Shown: positions 34,208-43,158, counted from the stretch's first letter. The stretch: DNA of 64,000 bases from Streptomyces sp. NBC_01439 (GCF_036227605.1 NZ_CP109487.1:9101001-9165000); one strand, 5' to 3'. Notes: generated by a model not told the origin, from the sequence alone. Translations and numbers: made by a program.

Positions 34208-36043
34208 ATGACACCCACCACCCTGCGGCCCGCCGCCCCGGCGACCGCCCTGCCGGCACTCGTCGCGCGGCACGCCGAACTCACCCCCGACGCCCTCGCC
34301 GTCGTGGACGGCGACACCACCCTCACCTACGGCCGACTCCTCCAGGCCGGCCACGCCCTCGCGGCACACCTGCGCACGCAGGACGTGGCTCGCGGCGACC
34401 GGGTGGCGCTCCTGACGGCGCGGTCGTCCCGCACGGTCGTGGCGCAGCTCGGGCTGTGGCTGGCGGGAGCCGCGTGCGTGCCGCTCGATCCCGCCCAGCC
34501 CCGCCCGCGTACCGAGGCGATGATCGCCGACGCGGAGGTGACGCTCACCATCGGCGACGCGAAGCTGCTGGACGCGGCCGCACTCCCCGGCCCCGTCCTC
34601 GCCCTGCCCGAGGAGCCGCTCACGACCGGTCGACCGGTCGACGAGTCCGACCCGGACAGCCCGGCATTCATCATGTTCACCTCCGGATCCACCGGCCGCC
34701 CCAAGGGCGTCCTCGTACCGCACCGGGCCATCACCGAGCTGGTCACCGCGCCCGACTACGTCACCCTCACCGGCCGCGACCGCGTCCTGTTCCACTCGCC
34801 GATGACCTTCGACGCCTCCACGTTCGAGGTCTGGGGCGCGCTCGCGGGCGGCGCCGCGGTCGTCGTCTGCACCGAGCAGCGGCCGTCCTTGGAGGACCTC
34901 GCCCGGCACGTCGAACGGCACGGCGTGACCGTGGCCTTCTTCACCACGGCCCTCTTCCACCAGCTCGCCGCACGTCGCTCCCGCGTCTTCGCCCAGCTCC
35001 GATCGGTCGTCGTGGGCGGCGAGGCGATGGCCGCCGCGCCGGCCCGTGAAGTGCTCACCGCCTTCCCCTGGCTGGAGCTCGTCAACGGCTACGGGCCGAC
35101 CGAGACCACCACCTTCGCCACCGCCCACCGGGTCACCGGGCAGGACTGCGCCGGGCCGATACCGATCGGCAGGCCCATCGCAGGGGCCACCGCGCACGTC
35201 CTGGACGCCGAAGGGCACCCGGTCGCCGACGGTGACCGCGGCGAACTGTGGATCGGCGGCAGCAGGCTCGCCCACGGGTACACGGGCCTGCCCGCACTCA
35301 CGGCCGAACGCTTCGTCGAGCATCCCGCCGCCGCCGGCGAGCGGCTCTACCGCACGGGCGACATCGTCTCCCTCAGGCCCGACGGCATCCTCCACTTCCA
35401 CGGCCGCAACGACGACCAGGTGAAGATCCGCGGCTTCCGCATCGAACCGGCCGAGGTCGAACACGCCCTCCGTGAGCAGCCGGACGTGGACGACGCTGCC
35501 GTCGCCGTCGACGTCGCCGGCACCCCCGGGGCCCGCCTCGTCGCGTTCGTCGTCCCCGCGCCCGGCCCCGTACCGCACGGCGCGGCACTGCGCGAGCGGC
35601 TCACCGCAGTCCTGCCCGCCCACCTGGTTCCCGACACGGTCACCGTGCTGGAGCGGCTGCCCCTCACCCCGGCCGGCAAGGTCGACCGCCGCGCCCTCGC
35701 CGCACGCGCGCACACCGCCGAGAGCCCGCCCGCCGACGAGCCGGCGGCGCAGATGACACCGCTGGAACAGGCCGTCGCCGAGGTGTGGAGCCAGGCCCTG
35801 GGCGTCGAGGTCACGCGCGCCGACGACGAGTTCCTCCTCCTCGGCGGCCATTCCCTCCTCGCCCTCGCCGTCACCGACGACCTGCGCGAGGAACTCGGTG
35901 TGGAACTCTCCCTCGCCGAGTTCTTCGCCGCCCCGACCGTCGCAGCCCAGGCCGCGCTGGTCGAACGCGCACTCCTGGCCGCCCACGCAGACCTCCACCC
36001 CGAGACCGAGACCGAGACCCCGGAGCACAGCGATGTCCACTGA
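34208..36043 (+). CDS. Nonribosomal peptide synthetase, second A-T didomain
   Basis: A 611-residue adenylation-carrier protein. Core motifs: TSGSTGRPKGVLVPHRA at residue 158, SPMTFDASTFEVWGAL, NGYGPTETTTFAT, YRTGDIVSLRPDG, RNDDQVKIRGFRIEPAEVE, catalytic Lys in PAGKVDRRAL. Carrier Ser549 is in LLGGHSLLALAV. The specificity residues read D-A-F-F-V-G-G-T-F-K, very close to the valine code D-A-F-W-I-G-G-T-F-K that I recall, so Val or a similar branched residue is likely. No condensation domain. Its C-terminal acidic tail (ETETETPE) overlaps the start of the final NRPS gene by 11 bases, in another frame. Confidence 0.94.
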   Translation: MTPTTLRPAAPATALPALVARHAELTPDALAVVDGDTTLTYGRLLQAGHALAAHLRTQDVARGDRVALLTARSSRTVVAQLGLWLAGAACVPLDPAQPRPRTEAMIADAEVTLTIGDAKLLDAAALPGPVLALPEEPLTTGRPVDESDPDSPAFIMFTSGSTGRPKGVLVPHRAITELVTAPDYVTLTGRDRVLFHSPMTFDASTFEVWGALAGGAAVVVCTEQRPSLEDLARHVERHGVTVAFFTTALFHQLAARRSRVFAQLRSVVVGGEAMAAAPAREVLTAFPWLELVNGYGPTETTTFATAHRVTGQDCAGPIPIGRPIAGATAHVLDAEGHPVADGDRGELWIGGSRLAHGYTGLPALTAERFVEHPAAAGERLYRTGDIVSLRPDGILHFHGRNDDQVKIRGFRIEPAEVEHALREQPDVDDAAVAVDVAGTPGARLVAFVVPAPGPVPHGAALRERLTAVLPAHLVPDTVTVLERLPLTPAGKVDRRALAARAHTAESPPADEPAAQMTPLEQAVAEVWSQALGVEVTRADDEFLLLGGHSLLALAVTDDLREELGVELSLAEFFAAPTVAAQAALVERALLAAHADLHPETETETPEHSDVH

Positions 36044-38990
36044 CACCGACTCCGCGGCCCGCGGCAGCCGGCAGCAACTCCAGCAGGAGCTGCTGCGCCG
36101 GGCCCGCGCCGGAACCGCCCGCCGCGCGACGGCCGGAGCCGAGCCGATCTCCGGCGCGGGCACCGGCCAGGACGGCCACGCATCCCAGACCGAAAGCGCC
36201 CCCCTCTCCCGCGCCCAGCGCCGCATGTGGCTGATGGAGCGGCTCGGCGGCGCGGGCGACTCGTACCACGTACCGTTCGCCACCCGGGTACGCGGTCCGT
36301 TCGACGTGGCCGCGTTCGCCACCGCCCTCACGCGGCTGGTGGCCCGGCACGGCATCCTCCGCACCCGCTACGCGGAGCGCGCGGGCGAGCCCCACCAGGA
36401 GGTGCTGCCCACGCCGCGGACGGTCCCCGTGCACGTGGTCGACGCCGGCCCGACGGACGCCCCGGACCTGCTGCGGCGCGAGTCGGCCCGGCCGTTCGAC
36501 CTCGCGGCCGGCGACGCGGTACGGGCCCTCGTCCTGCGCCACGGCCCGCAGGACCACACCGTGCTGCTGACGTTCCACCACATCGCCGTGGACGGAGCCT
36601 CACTGGAGACCGTGGCCACCGAGCTCGCCGTCCTCTACACGGCGGCCACCGACGGAACGGGTCGACACGCGCTCGCCGCACCGCCGCAGTACGCCGACCA
36701 CGCACGCCGCGAGCACGACGACCTGCCCGGCTTCGAGGCGGAACTGAACCGCTGGAGCGACCTACTGGCCGACGCCGCCCCGCCGCGCCTGCCCCGGCCG
36801 GCGGCGGCCGCACCCTCCACAGCGGCGCGCCCCGGTGCCGCGCACACCGTTCCGTTGGCGCCGGAGGTGCCGGATACCCTGCGGGCGCTGGGAGCACAGC
36901 GGCAGGCCACGCTCTTCGCGGTGTCCCTCACTGCGGCCTTCGCCGCACTGCACCGCCTCACCGGCGACGACGACCTCGTCATCGGCGTGGCGGGCACCCA
37001 CCGCAGCGGAACCGCCATGCGCGGCCTGGTCGGCCTGTGCGTCAACACCCTGCCCGTACGGGTGGACGTCTCCGGCGACCCGTCCTTCGCCGAGCTGCTG
37101 CGCCGCGTGAGCGACGCGCTCCTCGAAGCCCAGCGCCACCGGCACATCCCCTTCGACCTGGTCCTCGAACGCCTCGGCGCCGGGGCCCGCGGCGCCGACG
37201 GCACCGCACTGGTCCGTGTCACCTCCGACGTCCTCGGCGAGCCGACGGTACTGCGGCTGCCGGGTACGACGGCCGAATACGTCGACATCCCCTCCGACGG
37301 CGCGAAGTTCACCCTGTCCTACGGCCTGCTCCCGGGCGACGACGGTGCACCGCCCCGGGCGCTCCTCCAGTACGACGCGAACACGCTGGACGACACCGTG
37401 GCGGAGGCGGCCGCACGGGACTACGCGGCCCTGCTCCACGCGGTCGCGGACGACCCGGAACTCGCCCTGAGCAAGCTGCCCCTCCCCGGTCCGAGCGGCG
37501 GCTCCGGCCCCGGGGACGGAGCCGACCGGGACGGCGACCGCCACCCGGCCGCGCAAGCCCTGCGCGCCCACCCGAGCGTGGCCGACGCCATGGTGGTCCA
37601 GCCCGAACAGGGGTCGTCCGTGGCCTATGTCGTCCTGCACGACAGCTTCGGCCCGTCCGGTCACGAACTGCTGGGCCTGCTGCGCCGGTCGCTCGCGCCC
37701 GGGGCCGTGCCCGCCACGGTCACGCTGCTCGACGCGCTGCCGCGCTCGGCCTCCGGGACGCTCGACCCCGCCCGGCTGCCAGGGCCGTCCCTACCGAGCG
37801 CCCCGTCCGGCCCGCGGGCCCGGGCGATCGAGGAGGGCTTCACCGCCGTGCTCGGCGTCGCCCCGTCGCCGGACGACGACTTCTTCGCCCTCGGCGGCCA
37901 CTCCCTGAAGGCCGTGCAGCTCGCCGAACGGCTGCGTACGGACCTCGGCCTGCCGCTCACGGGCCTCGACGTGCTCCAGGCCCGCACCCCCCGGGCGCTG
38001 ACCGTGCTCCTCGACGAACGGGCGGCGCAGCAGAGCGCCGCGAAGACCGTGAGCAGGCCGGCCCCCCGTTCCCGGGACGTTCGCCCGGGCACCGTGCTCG
38101 TCACCGGCGCGACGGGTGGCGTGGGCGCGTTCGTCGTACGTGAACTCGCCGCCCGGGGCCGTCCCGTGCTGGCCCTGGCCCGCCCCGAGTCCGCCCATCT
38201 GATCGCCACCGAGGGCGTCGACGTCATCGAAGGCGACCTCACCGACCTGGCCGAGCTGCGGGACGCCGTCGCACAGGCGGACGCGGTCGTCCACGCCGCC
38301 TGTACCTTCACCCGGCACGACGTGGACCTGGCGGCGATGGAGGCGATGGTCGACGCCTGGCGGCGCGGACCGTTCGTCTTCGTCAGCAGCGTCGACGCCT
38401 ACGGGCATCCCGGGACGGACCGGGTCGCCGAGGAGTCGCCGCCCCACGAGCCCGTCAGCCCGTACGGGAGGGCCAAGCTCGATTGCGAGGCCATGGTGTT
38501 GCGCGCCGCGGGGACCGAGGGGCGCGGGGGCGCGAGCGCCGTACGGTCGCCGATCGTCTGGGGCGCGCACGACCGGCTGCGCGAACAGTTGCGCTGGGGC
38601 GCCCTCGGCACCCTCTACCAGTCCGCCCTCCAGGGCCGGCCGATCGACCTGCCGCGCCCCGGTACCGGCGGACACGACTGGTACGGAGCCGCCTGGGTGC
38701 ACGCGGCCGCCCTGGCCCGTGCGGTGGCCGCGTGCCTGGAACGGCCCGTGCACGGAGTCGCCAACGCGTGCAGCGGCCACGTGTCCTGGCACGACCTGGC
38801 ACAGGACCTCACGGAACTGCTCGGCTCCCGCGCGGACATCCGGGGGACCGGGGCGGTCCCGCGGGACCTCGATCACCGCTGGCACTACGACAGCGCCCGC
38901 CTGGCCCGTCCACTGCGCGCCCGCCCGGGAGAGGACCGGCGGACCGTACTGGCCGAGATGATCGACGCCATGCCACCCGACAACGGCTGA
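36033..38990 (+). CDS. NRPS termination protein: C - adenylation remnant - T - short reductase
   Basis: A 985-residue protein. A disordered start (1-55) precedes a condensation domain with intact HHIAVDG at 182-188. Residues 504-582 look like only the C-terminal subdomain of an adenylation domain (HPSVADAMVVQ, SVAYVVLHD, then ALPRSASGTLDPARLPG). The position of the A10 catalytic Lys is Thr576, and the whole ATP-binding core is missing. The carrier follows (FFALGGHSLKAVQLAE, Ser624). Residues 687-985 are an NAD(P)-binding extended short-chain dehydrogenase: TGATGGVGAFVVREL, FVFVSSVDAYG, and YGRAK with Tyr811/Lys815. It is shorter than classic thioester reductases. Reductive release to an aldehyde or alcohol is inferred. 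Confidence 0.9.
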   Translation: MSTDTDSAARGSRQQLQQELLRRARAGTARRATAGAEPISGAGTGQDGHASQTESAPLSRAQRRMWLMERLGGAGDSYHVPFATRVRGPFDVAAFATALTRLVARHGILRTRYAERAGEPHQEVLPTPRTVPVHVVDAGPTDAPDLLRRESARPFDLAAGDAVRALVLRHGPQDHTVLLTFHHIAVDGASLETVATELAVLYTAATDGTGRHALAAPPQYADHARREHDDLPGFEAELNRWSDLLADAAPPRLPRPAAAAPSTAARPGAAHTVPLAPEVPDTLRALGAQRQATLFAVSLTAAFAALHRLTGDDDLVIGVAGTHRSGTAMRGLVGLCVNTLPVRVDVSGDPSFAELLRRVSDALLEAQRHRHIPFDLVLERLGAGARGADGTALVRVTSDVLGEPTVLRLPGTTAEYVDIPSDGAKFTLSYGLLPGDDGAPPRALLQYDANTLDDTVAEAAARDYAALLHAVADDPELALSKLPLPGPSGGSGPGDGADRDGDRHPAAQALRAHPSVADAMVVQPEQGSSVAYVVLHDSFGPSGHELLGLLRRSLAPGAVPATVTLLDALPRSASGTLDPARLPGPSLPSAPSGPRARAIEEGFTAVLGVAPSPDDDFFALGGHSLKAVQLAERLRTDLGLPLTGLDVLQARTPRALTVLLDERAAQQSAAKTVSRPAPRSRDVRPGTVLVTGATGGVGAFVVRELAARGRPVLALARPESAHLIATEGVDVIEGDLTDLAELRDAVAQADAVVHAACTFTRHDVDLAAMEAMVDAWRRGPFVFVSSVDAYGHPGTDRVAEESPPHEPVSPYGRAKLDCEAMVLRAAGTEGRGGASAVRSPIVWGAHDRLREQLRWGALGTLYQSALQGRPIDLPRPGTGGHDWYGAAWVHAAALARAVAACLERPVHGVANACSGHVSWHDLAQDLTELLGSRADIRGTGAVPRDLDHRWHYDSARLARPLRARPGEDRRTVLAEMIDAMPPDNG

Positions 38991-38995
38991 CACAC

Positions 38996-39036
38996 CGCGT
39001 GCGCCCGGAGCCTCCAGGACACTCCGGGCGCACGCG
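38996..39036 (+). terminator. Strong terminator hairpin closing the NRPS operon
   Basis: CGCGTGCGCCCGGAG (38996-39010) and CTCCGGGCGCACGCG (39022-39036) form a perfect 15-bp stem with an 11-base loop, starting six bases after the final NRPS stop codon. It lies between convergent genes and may act in both directions. No T-tract, as usual in this genus. Confidence 0.88.
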
Positions 39037-39122
39037 GCGCACGGTCCGGTCGGCGGGGCCGCGGCTGAGGGCTTCCCGGTCGGGCGGCGCCCGGCCGTCA
39101 GGCCTGCGCACCCACTCGCCAC

Positions 39123-40211
39123 CTATTGCGGTTTCGGGCCCTTCATCAACTTGCTGAGCTGTTCCAGGGGGCCCTCCGTCATGCCCCGGACGTAGTCCCA
39201 GCCGTTGTGGTCGCCGCCCTGGATCTCGTGGATCGTGACCTTGATCGGCTCCTTGCCGAACTGCTGCTGGAACTTCTCCATCCGGTCGCGCCCGCCCTCC
39301 TTGGTGCCGTACTGGAAGAGGATGTCGACCGCGGGGCCCTTGTCGTTGATCAGCTTCGGGGCGAGCTTTTCGGGGTTGTTCGCGTCCATTTCCGCCTGGT
39401 GGCCCTTCCAGAGCGGGGAGTCCGGGACGATCTCGCCGCCGTTGGCGATGACGGCCCGGAAGCGGTCCGGCTTCTGCAGCAGCTGTTTGAGGCCGACGAA
39501 GGCGCCGGAGGAGTTGCCCATGAAGGCCCAGCCGTCGCGGGACTTGTACGTACGGAAATTGGCCCGGGCGAGGTCGGGCACGTCCTCGCCTATCCACGTG
39601 CCCATCTTGGCCTGGCCGGGTATGTCGGAGCCGTCGTAGTAGTACTTGGCGTCCGGGTTGAGGATCGGCATGACCAGGATGAACGGGAGGCTCTTGCCGG
39701 CTGCGGCGCCTTCGGCAACGGCCTTCTGGAGACCCAGCTTCGGCATGGTCGCCCAGTAGTTGTCGGCGTTCCCGTTGCCTCCGGGCAGCGCGATCATGAC
39801 GGGGAAGGCGCTCTTGGCGTACTCCGGGCGGTCGTATTCCTTGGGAGTCCACACCCAGACGCTGCCGTCGAAGCCGGACTTGGCGCCCTTCACGCGGGCC
39901 TTGGATATTCGGGTGCCGTCGTCCAGCTTGACCGTCTGCTTGAAGTCGGTGAAGGGCCCGGAGGGGAGGGAGACGTCCGGGTCCGCGCTCGGGGCGGAGG
40001 CCTGTTTCCCGCCGCCGGTCTCCTTGTTGCCGTCCGCAGGGGCAGCGGGCTTCCCGTAGCTGACGGACGCGCCGTTCCCGTCGAACCAGTCCGTCGTCCA
40101 GTAGATCAACCCGGCGCCGGTGCCGGCGAGCAGGGCCACCGCCACCCCGGACGCGATCCACACCTTCCTGCGGGATCGCCTGGGCTGCTGCGGCTGCGGG
40201 TACTCGTGCAC
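39123..40211 (-). CDS. Membrane-anchored or secreted esterase (esterase D / antigen 85-like fold)
   Basis: A 362-residue alpha/beta hydrolase. Residues 1-12 are basic and proline-rich, then one hydrophobic segment (KVWIASGVAVALLAGTGAGLIYW) acts as a signal anchor, followed by a low-complexity linker. The catalytic domain has the nucleophile elbow FMGNSSGAFVG (GxSxG), a candidate acid in VDILFQYGTKEGGRDR, and His in QGGDHNGWDYVRGM. These features fit the esterase D/PF00756 group that includes mycolyltransferases and feruloyl esterases; the present enzyme is most likely an esterase. GTG 40211 has GGAG eight bases upstream; the TTG at 40313 would add an unconvincing extension. Confidence 0.83.
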   Translation of the reverse strand: MHEYPQPQQPRRSRRKVWIASGVAVALLAGTGAGLIYWTTDWFDGNGASVSYGKPAAPADGNKETGGGKQASAPSADPDVSLPSGPFTDFKQTVKLDDGTRISKARVKGAKSGFDGSVWVWTPKEYDRPEYAKSAFPVMIALPGGNGNADNYWATMPKLGLQKAVAEGAAAGKSLPFILVMPILNPDAKYYYDGSDIPGQAKMGTWIGEDVPDLARANFRTYKSRDGWAFMGNSSGAFVGLKQLLQKPDRFRAVIANGGEIVPDSPLWKGHQAEMDANNPEKLAPKLINDKGPAVDILFQYGTKEGGRDRMEKFQQQFGKEPIKVTIHEIQGGDHNGWDYVRGMTEGPLEQLSKLMKGPKPQ

Positions 40212-40508
40212 GAACTTTGCTCCGAACGGGGCGGCTGCCCTCGGGCGGGCAGAACGGGTGGGTTCTCCTCTTTGGATGTGTTCTGGACCCGAAGGGTTGC
40301 AAAAAATGCGCAATTAATATCGTTCATATTTCAAATGAGCGCGTCCGTGTCGTTGCCCCACCGGCACGGACGCGACGTGCGAAGGACCGGCCACGCCCCC
40401 GCGCGACGGGAGGTCAGCCCCAGCGGGCCAGCGGCCCGCGGCGGGTTCGTCCGACAGACCCGAACTAGACGGCGCCGTGCGGTCGGGCCACGGGGGCCGG
40501 CTGCCGGT

Positions 40509-40766
40509 TCACCGTTGGTACTGCAGAGCGTCGGCACCTGCGGCGATGACCTCGGCGAGCCGGTTGGCGACGGCCGCGTTGCAGCCGCCGAGCCGCACGA
40601 AACCGTGGCTGGCCACCGGCCCGTCGTTGCACAGGGAGGGAAGGGTCATGCCGGCGAGCGCGAGCGCTGCCTGGAGATTGGTGACCGCGTCTTCGCCGTC
40701 CTGGTAGGCGGCGTCCTGAAGCCGCTTGTACTGCATCCGCTCGGCGTGGCTCAGTTCGTACACCAT
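40509..40766 (-). CDS. Small conserved hypothetical protein
   Basis: An 85-residue soluble protein. It starts MVYELSHAERMQYKRLQDAAYQ and ends with a Gly/Asn-rich segment (GFVRLGGCNAAVANRLAEV). It is predicted to be largely helical, with two Cys (SLCND, GGCNA). The ATG at 40766 has AAGGG eight bases upstream, and codon use is typical of the genome. I recognise the pattern as one found in other Streptomyces genomes but know of no function. It lies alone, 300 bp upstream of the esterase and on the same strand. Confidence 0.72.
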   Translation of the reverse strand: MVYELSHAERMQYKRLQDAAYQDGEDAVTNLQAALALAGMTLPSLCNDGPVASHGFVRLGGCNAAVANRLAEVIAAGADALQYQR

Positions 40767-41447
40767 GGTTCTTGCCCTTCGGGGGAGGTGGGGGAAGTGT
40801 GAGGGGTGGGGCGCCGGAGCGCGTTGTGGATTCGTTCGGTTCGGTCCGTCGAGGTGCGGCCCGCGGCCCGGCCCGGCCCATGACCCATGGCCCCTGGGCG
40901 CACGGCTGCCACGGGTGCCGCGTCGCTCATCACCGAGCCGGCGCGTTCGCCGCAGATGACGGCGGGGCGCGGCGGTGCGGAACGACGTCCCGTTCGGACG
41001 TGCCGCGGCAGCCGGATGTCCGGAGTGCGGGCCAGGGCTCGGGTCACATCCCGGCGAACGGGCCCGGACCTGGGCATGAACCGTTGGGTCAGTCTGCGCA
41101 CGGCCCGTGACCATCGCTTTGGATCTTCGTTTCAAAGGTGCAGGCGAGCACCCTTGTGACGCGTGGGAAGGACGGGGTTGTCCAGGAAATTGGCGACTGT
41201 CACTGCCTCAGTTCTTCGCGGTCGCCCCGCACGGGACGTTCGGCCTCCGTGCGTCGTAGTCCGGCAGGGCCGTTCCCGTCGGCCCGCTCGCGCGGGAGCC
41301 CAACGGTCGGTCCCGCCGTGCTCGGCGTCAGCACCTCAGCCCGTCGGTACGGCACCGTTCGTCCCTTCGAAGCCCGAGCCGAGGGCCGTGGCCCTGGCCG
41401 GCACACCGGACGCCGCCGCACGAGACGCCGCCGCACGGGTACGACCG
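40767..41447. other. Gene-free stretch
   Basis: Frames on both strands are Arg/Pro/Gly-rich shadows with no ribosome sites or recognisable domains. It should hold the promoter of the 85-residue gene and the end of the DUF2637 transcript, but I see no clear signal for either. Confidence 0.4.
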
Positions 41448-42338
41448 TCATGCGCCGTACCCGAACCTGCGACCGTTGGACGGAGAGCGGTTTTCCCTCC
41501 CGTCCGCCACGGAGTAGCCGGGACGGACACCGTCCGGGCCGCTGCGGGCCGTGGCCGTCTGCCCGGCCCCAAGGATGGATGTCGACGGGTTCCGGTGTCG
41601 GGGAGCGGCTTGGCGGGGCGGCCGCGTGAGCGTGATCTGACGGACCAGCTGCTGGAAGCAGGCCAGCGCCGCGACGGCGGGGAGCGCGGACGACATCTCC
41701 GCGGCGAGTGTTCTGGGTGCCTGGGCCACGCACAGGAGCGTCGCCAAGGTGGAGAACAGGAGGACGATCGCCCAGGAATGAACCGCACGGCGCTGGTGCA
41801 GCGCGGACCTGAGGATGGACAGCGAGGCGACCGTCCAGGGCCCGTAGATCAGCAGGGGCCACCAGCTCACCACTTCGCGGGCCGTGTGGAGTCCGGCGCT
41901 GTGGCGCAGGGCGTCGCAGATCGCCATCCCGCTGAGGACGCTCACCAGGGTGGCGATGATGGCGACCAGCACGGCGGTGAACAGGCTGCCCGTCTGCACC
42001 AGGGTCGCCACCGGCGTCCTCGACGAGCTCCGGCGGTGCCCGCTGGACGCTCTTTTGGCGGGTCGTTCGTTAGGGCTCTGCTTCAAGCCCGCGACGAGGC
42101 CGATGGTGCTGGTCGTGTCACCGGTGACGTCGTAGCTGGCGCGGGTGAAGGACTCCGGTTGTCCCGGTGCGGGATTCTCCTGGAGCAGGCTCGCGAGCTC
42201 TTCCACCGGATCCCACGGCAGGTGCGTCTCGCCCGACATGCCCAGCGTTTCCCCGTGCTCCGGCCGGTGCCAGGACATGGTGGTGGCCGGCTGCGGGTGG
42301 ATGCCGTGGACGTCCGGGTATCCGTACGACTCATGCAC
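41448..42338 (-). CDS. DUF2637-type membrane protein
   Basis: A 296-residue protein. Residues 1-105 are hydrophilic and proline-rich (MHESYGYPDVHGIHPQP, LPWDPVEELASLLQE). Four hydrophobic segments follow: GSLFTAVLVAIIATLVSVLSGMAI, VVSWWPLLIYGPWTVASLSIL, AVHSWAIVLLFSTLATLLCVA and MSSALPAVAALACFQQLV. The arrangement matches the DUF2637 group of actinomycete membrane proteins, some of which are encoded with plasmid spread (Spd) genes. Residues 240-296 are basic and probably disordered. Function unknown. ATG 42338 is the natural start; no strong ribosome site is visible. Confidence 0.75.
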   Translation of the reverse strand: MHESYGYPDVHGIHPQPATTMSWHRPEHGETLGMSGETHLPWDPVEELASLLQENPAPGQPESFTRASYDVTGDTTSTIGLVAGLKQSPNERPAKRASSGHRRSSSRTPVATLVQTGSLFTAVLVAIIATLVSVLSGMAICDALRHSAGLHTAREVVSWWPLLIYGPWTVASLSILRSALHQRRAVHSWAIVLLFSTLATLLCVAQAPRTLAAEMSSALPAVAALACFQQLVRQITLTRPPRQAAPRHRNPSTSILGAGQTATARSGPDGVRPGYSVADGRENRSPSNGRRFGYGA

Positions 42339-43158
42339 GGGAGCGGCCGCCCGAGCGCTCGTCGACGGCCGTGGACGGTGCGGTGCTCCGCGACCTCCGG
42401 TCGAAGTCGACCTGGATCATTCTCATCGTATGAAGGAAGTCCTCGAGGACCGAGGACGAGTAACACAGATCGATTTCCAGGCCCTCGTCTTCCAGCGTCG
42501 CGTGCCTACTCTCGCTGCAGGCCGTTGATCCTGGAGTGAAAGTCCACTTTCCGAACCGGGTCGTCCCGGTGTGAAAACCGCCTCCCCCTTCGCCTTCTTC
42601 TGGAGGCCTGCGGAAGAAGAAGGGGGGCTTTGCTGTTGTCATATTCCATAAACGCTGTCGATGTTGGTCAGGGTATGCGCCATCCGGGTGATCGTGACGG
42701 ATGGATAAGTATCGGCCCTGCTTCCAGTCGATTTTAGTAACGCGACAAGAGCTCAGCGGTCACGTCGTGTCGCGCCGCCAAGCCGCAGCTCAGGGAGGCG
42801 ATGAGGGCGGGGTGACGTGGGCCGCGACGACTCCGGTGCGCACCGTGCGCCCGCCTGACGGCGCCGCCCGTGCATGACCGGATGCGTCAGCACGTGTCGT
42901 TGACTCGCCATATTTTCATCCCTCCATGTCGCTTCCCCGGCGTCGTACGGCCATGCGCCGCACATGAGCACGCCGGGCGCCGGCTCGCGCCGCCACTCAT
43001 GGACTGATCATCGGTAAATCGACTGAGATGCCATTGCTGCGCATTGCTGCAATCGGAGGTCGAGGCGCAACTCTGCATATGCCTCTGCGTTATGCCGAAC
43101 GGTCGACGGGGCTCAGATCGTGGGCCCCCTTGATCCTCTGCCTTCGAAAGGATCAGCT
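42339..43158. other. Gene-poor, relatively AT-rich stretch
   Basis: No gene can be supported firmly. It contains the hairpin at 42583-42628 and stretches with unusually high AT (around 42640-42760 and 43000-43090). On the minus strand a strong GGAGGG precedes ATGAAAATATGG at about 42919, opening a ten-codon frame that ends in Cys. An overlapping ATG six bases on opens a 52-codon Arg-rich frame. Both are listed here rather than as genes because nothing else supports them. Confidence 0.4.
42583..42628. terminator. Long imperfect hairpin, possible terminator
   Basis: CCCCCTTCGCCTTCTTC near the left end pairs with GAAGAAGAAGGGGG on the right, around the loop TGGAGGCCTGC. The plus strand continues CTTTGCTGTTGT, which is mildly T-rich. 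It would end a plus-strand transcript, but no plus-strand gene is seen just upstream. Confidence 0.45.
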
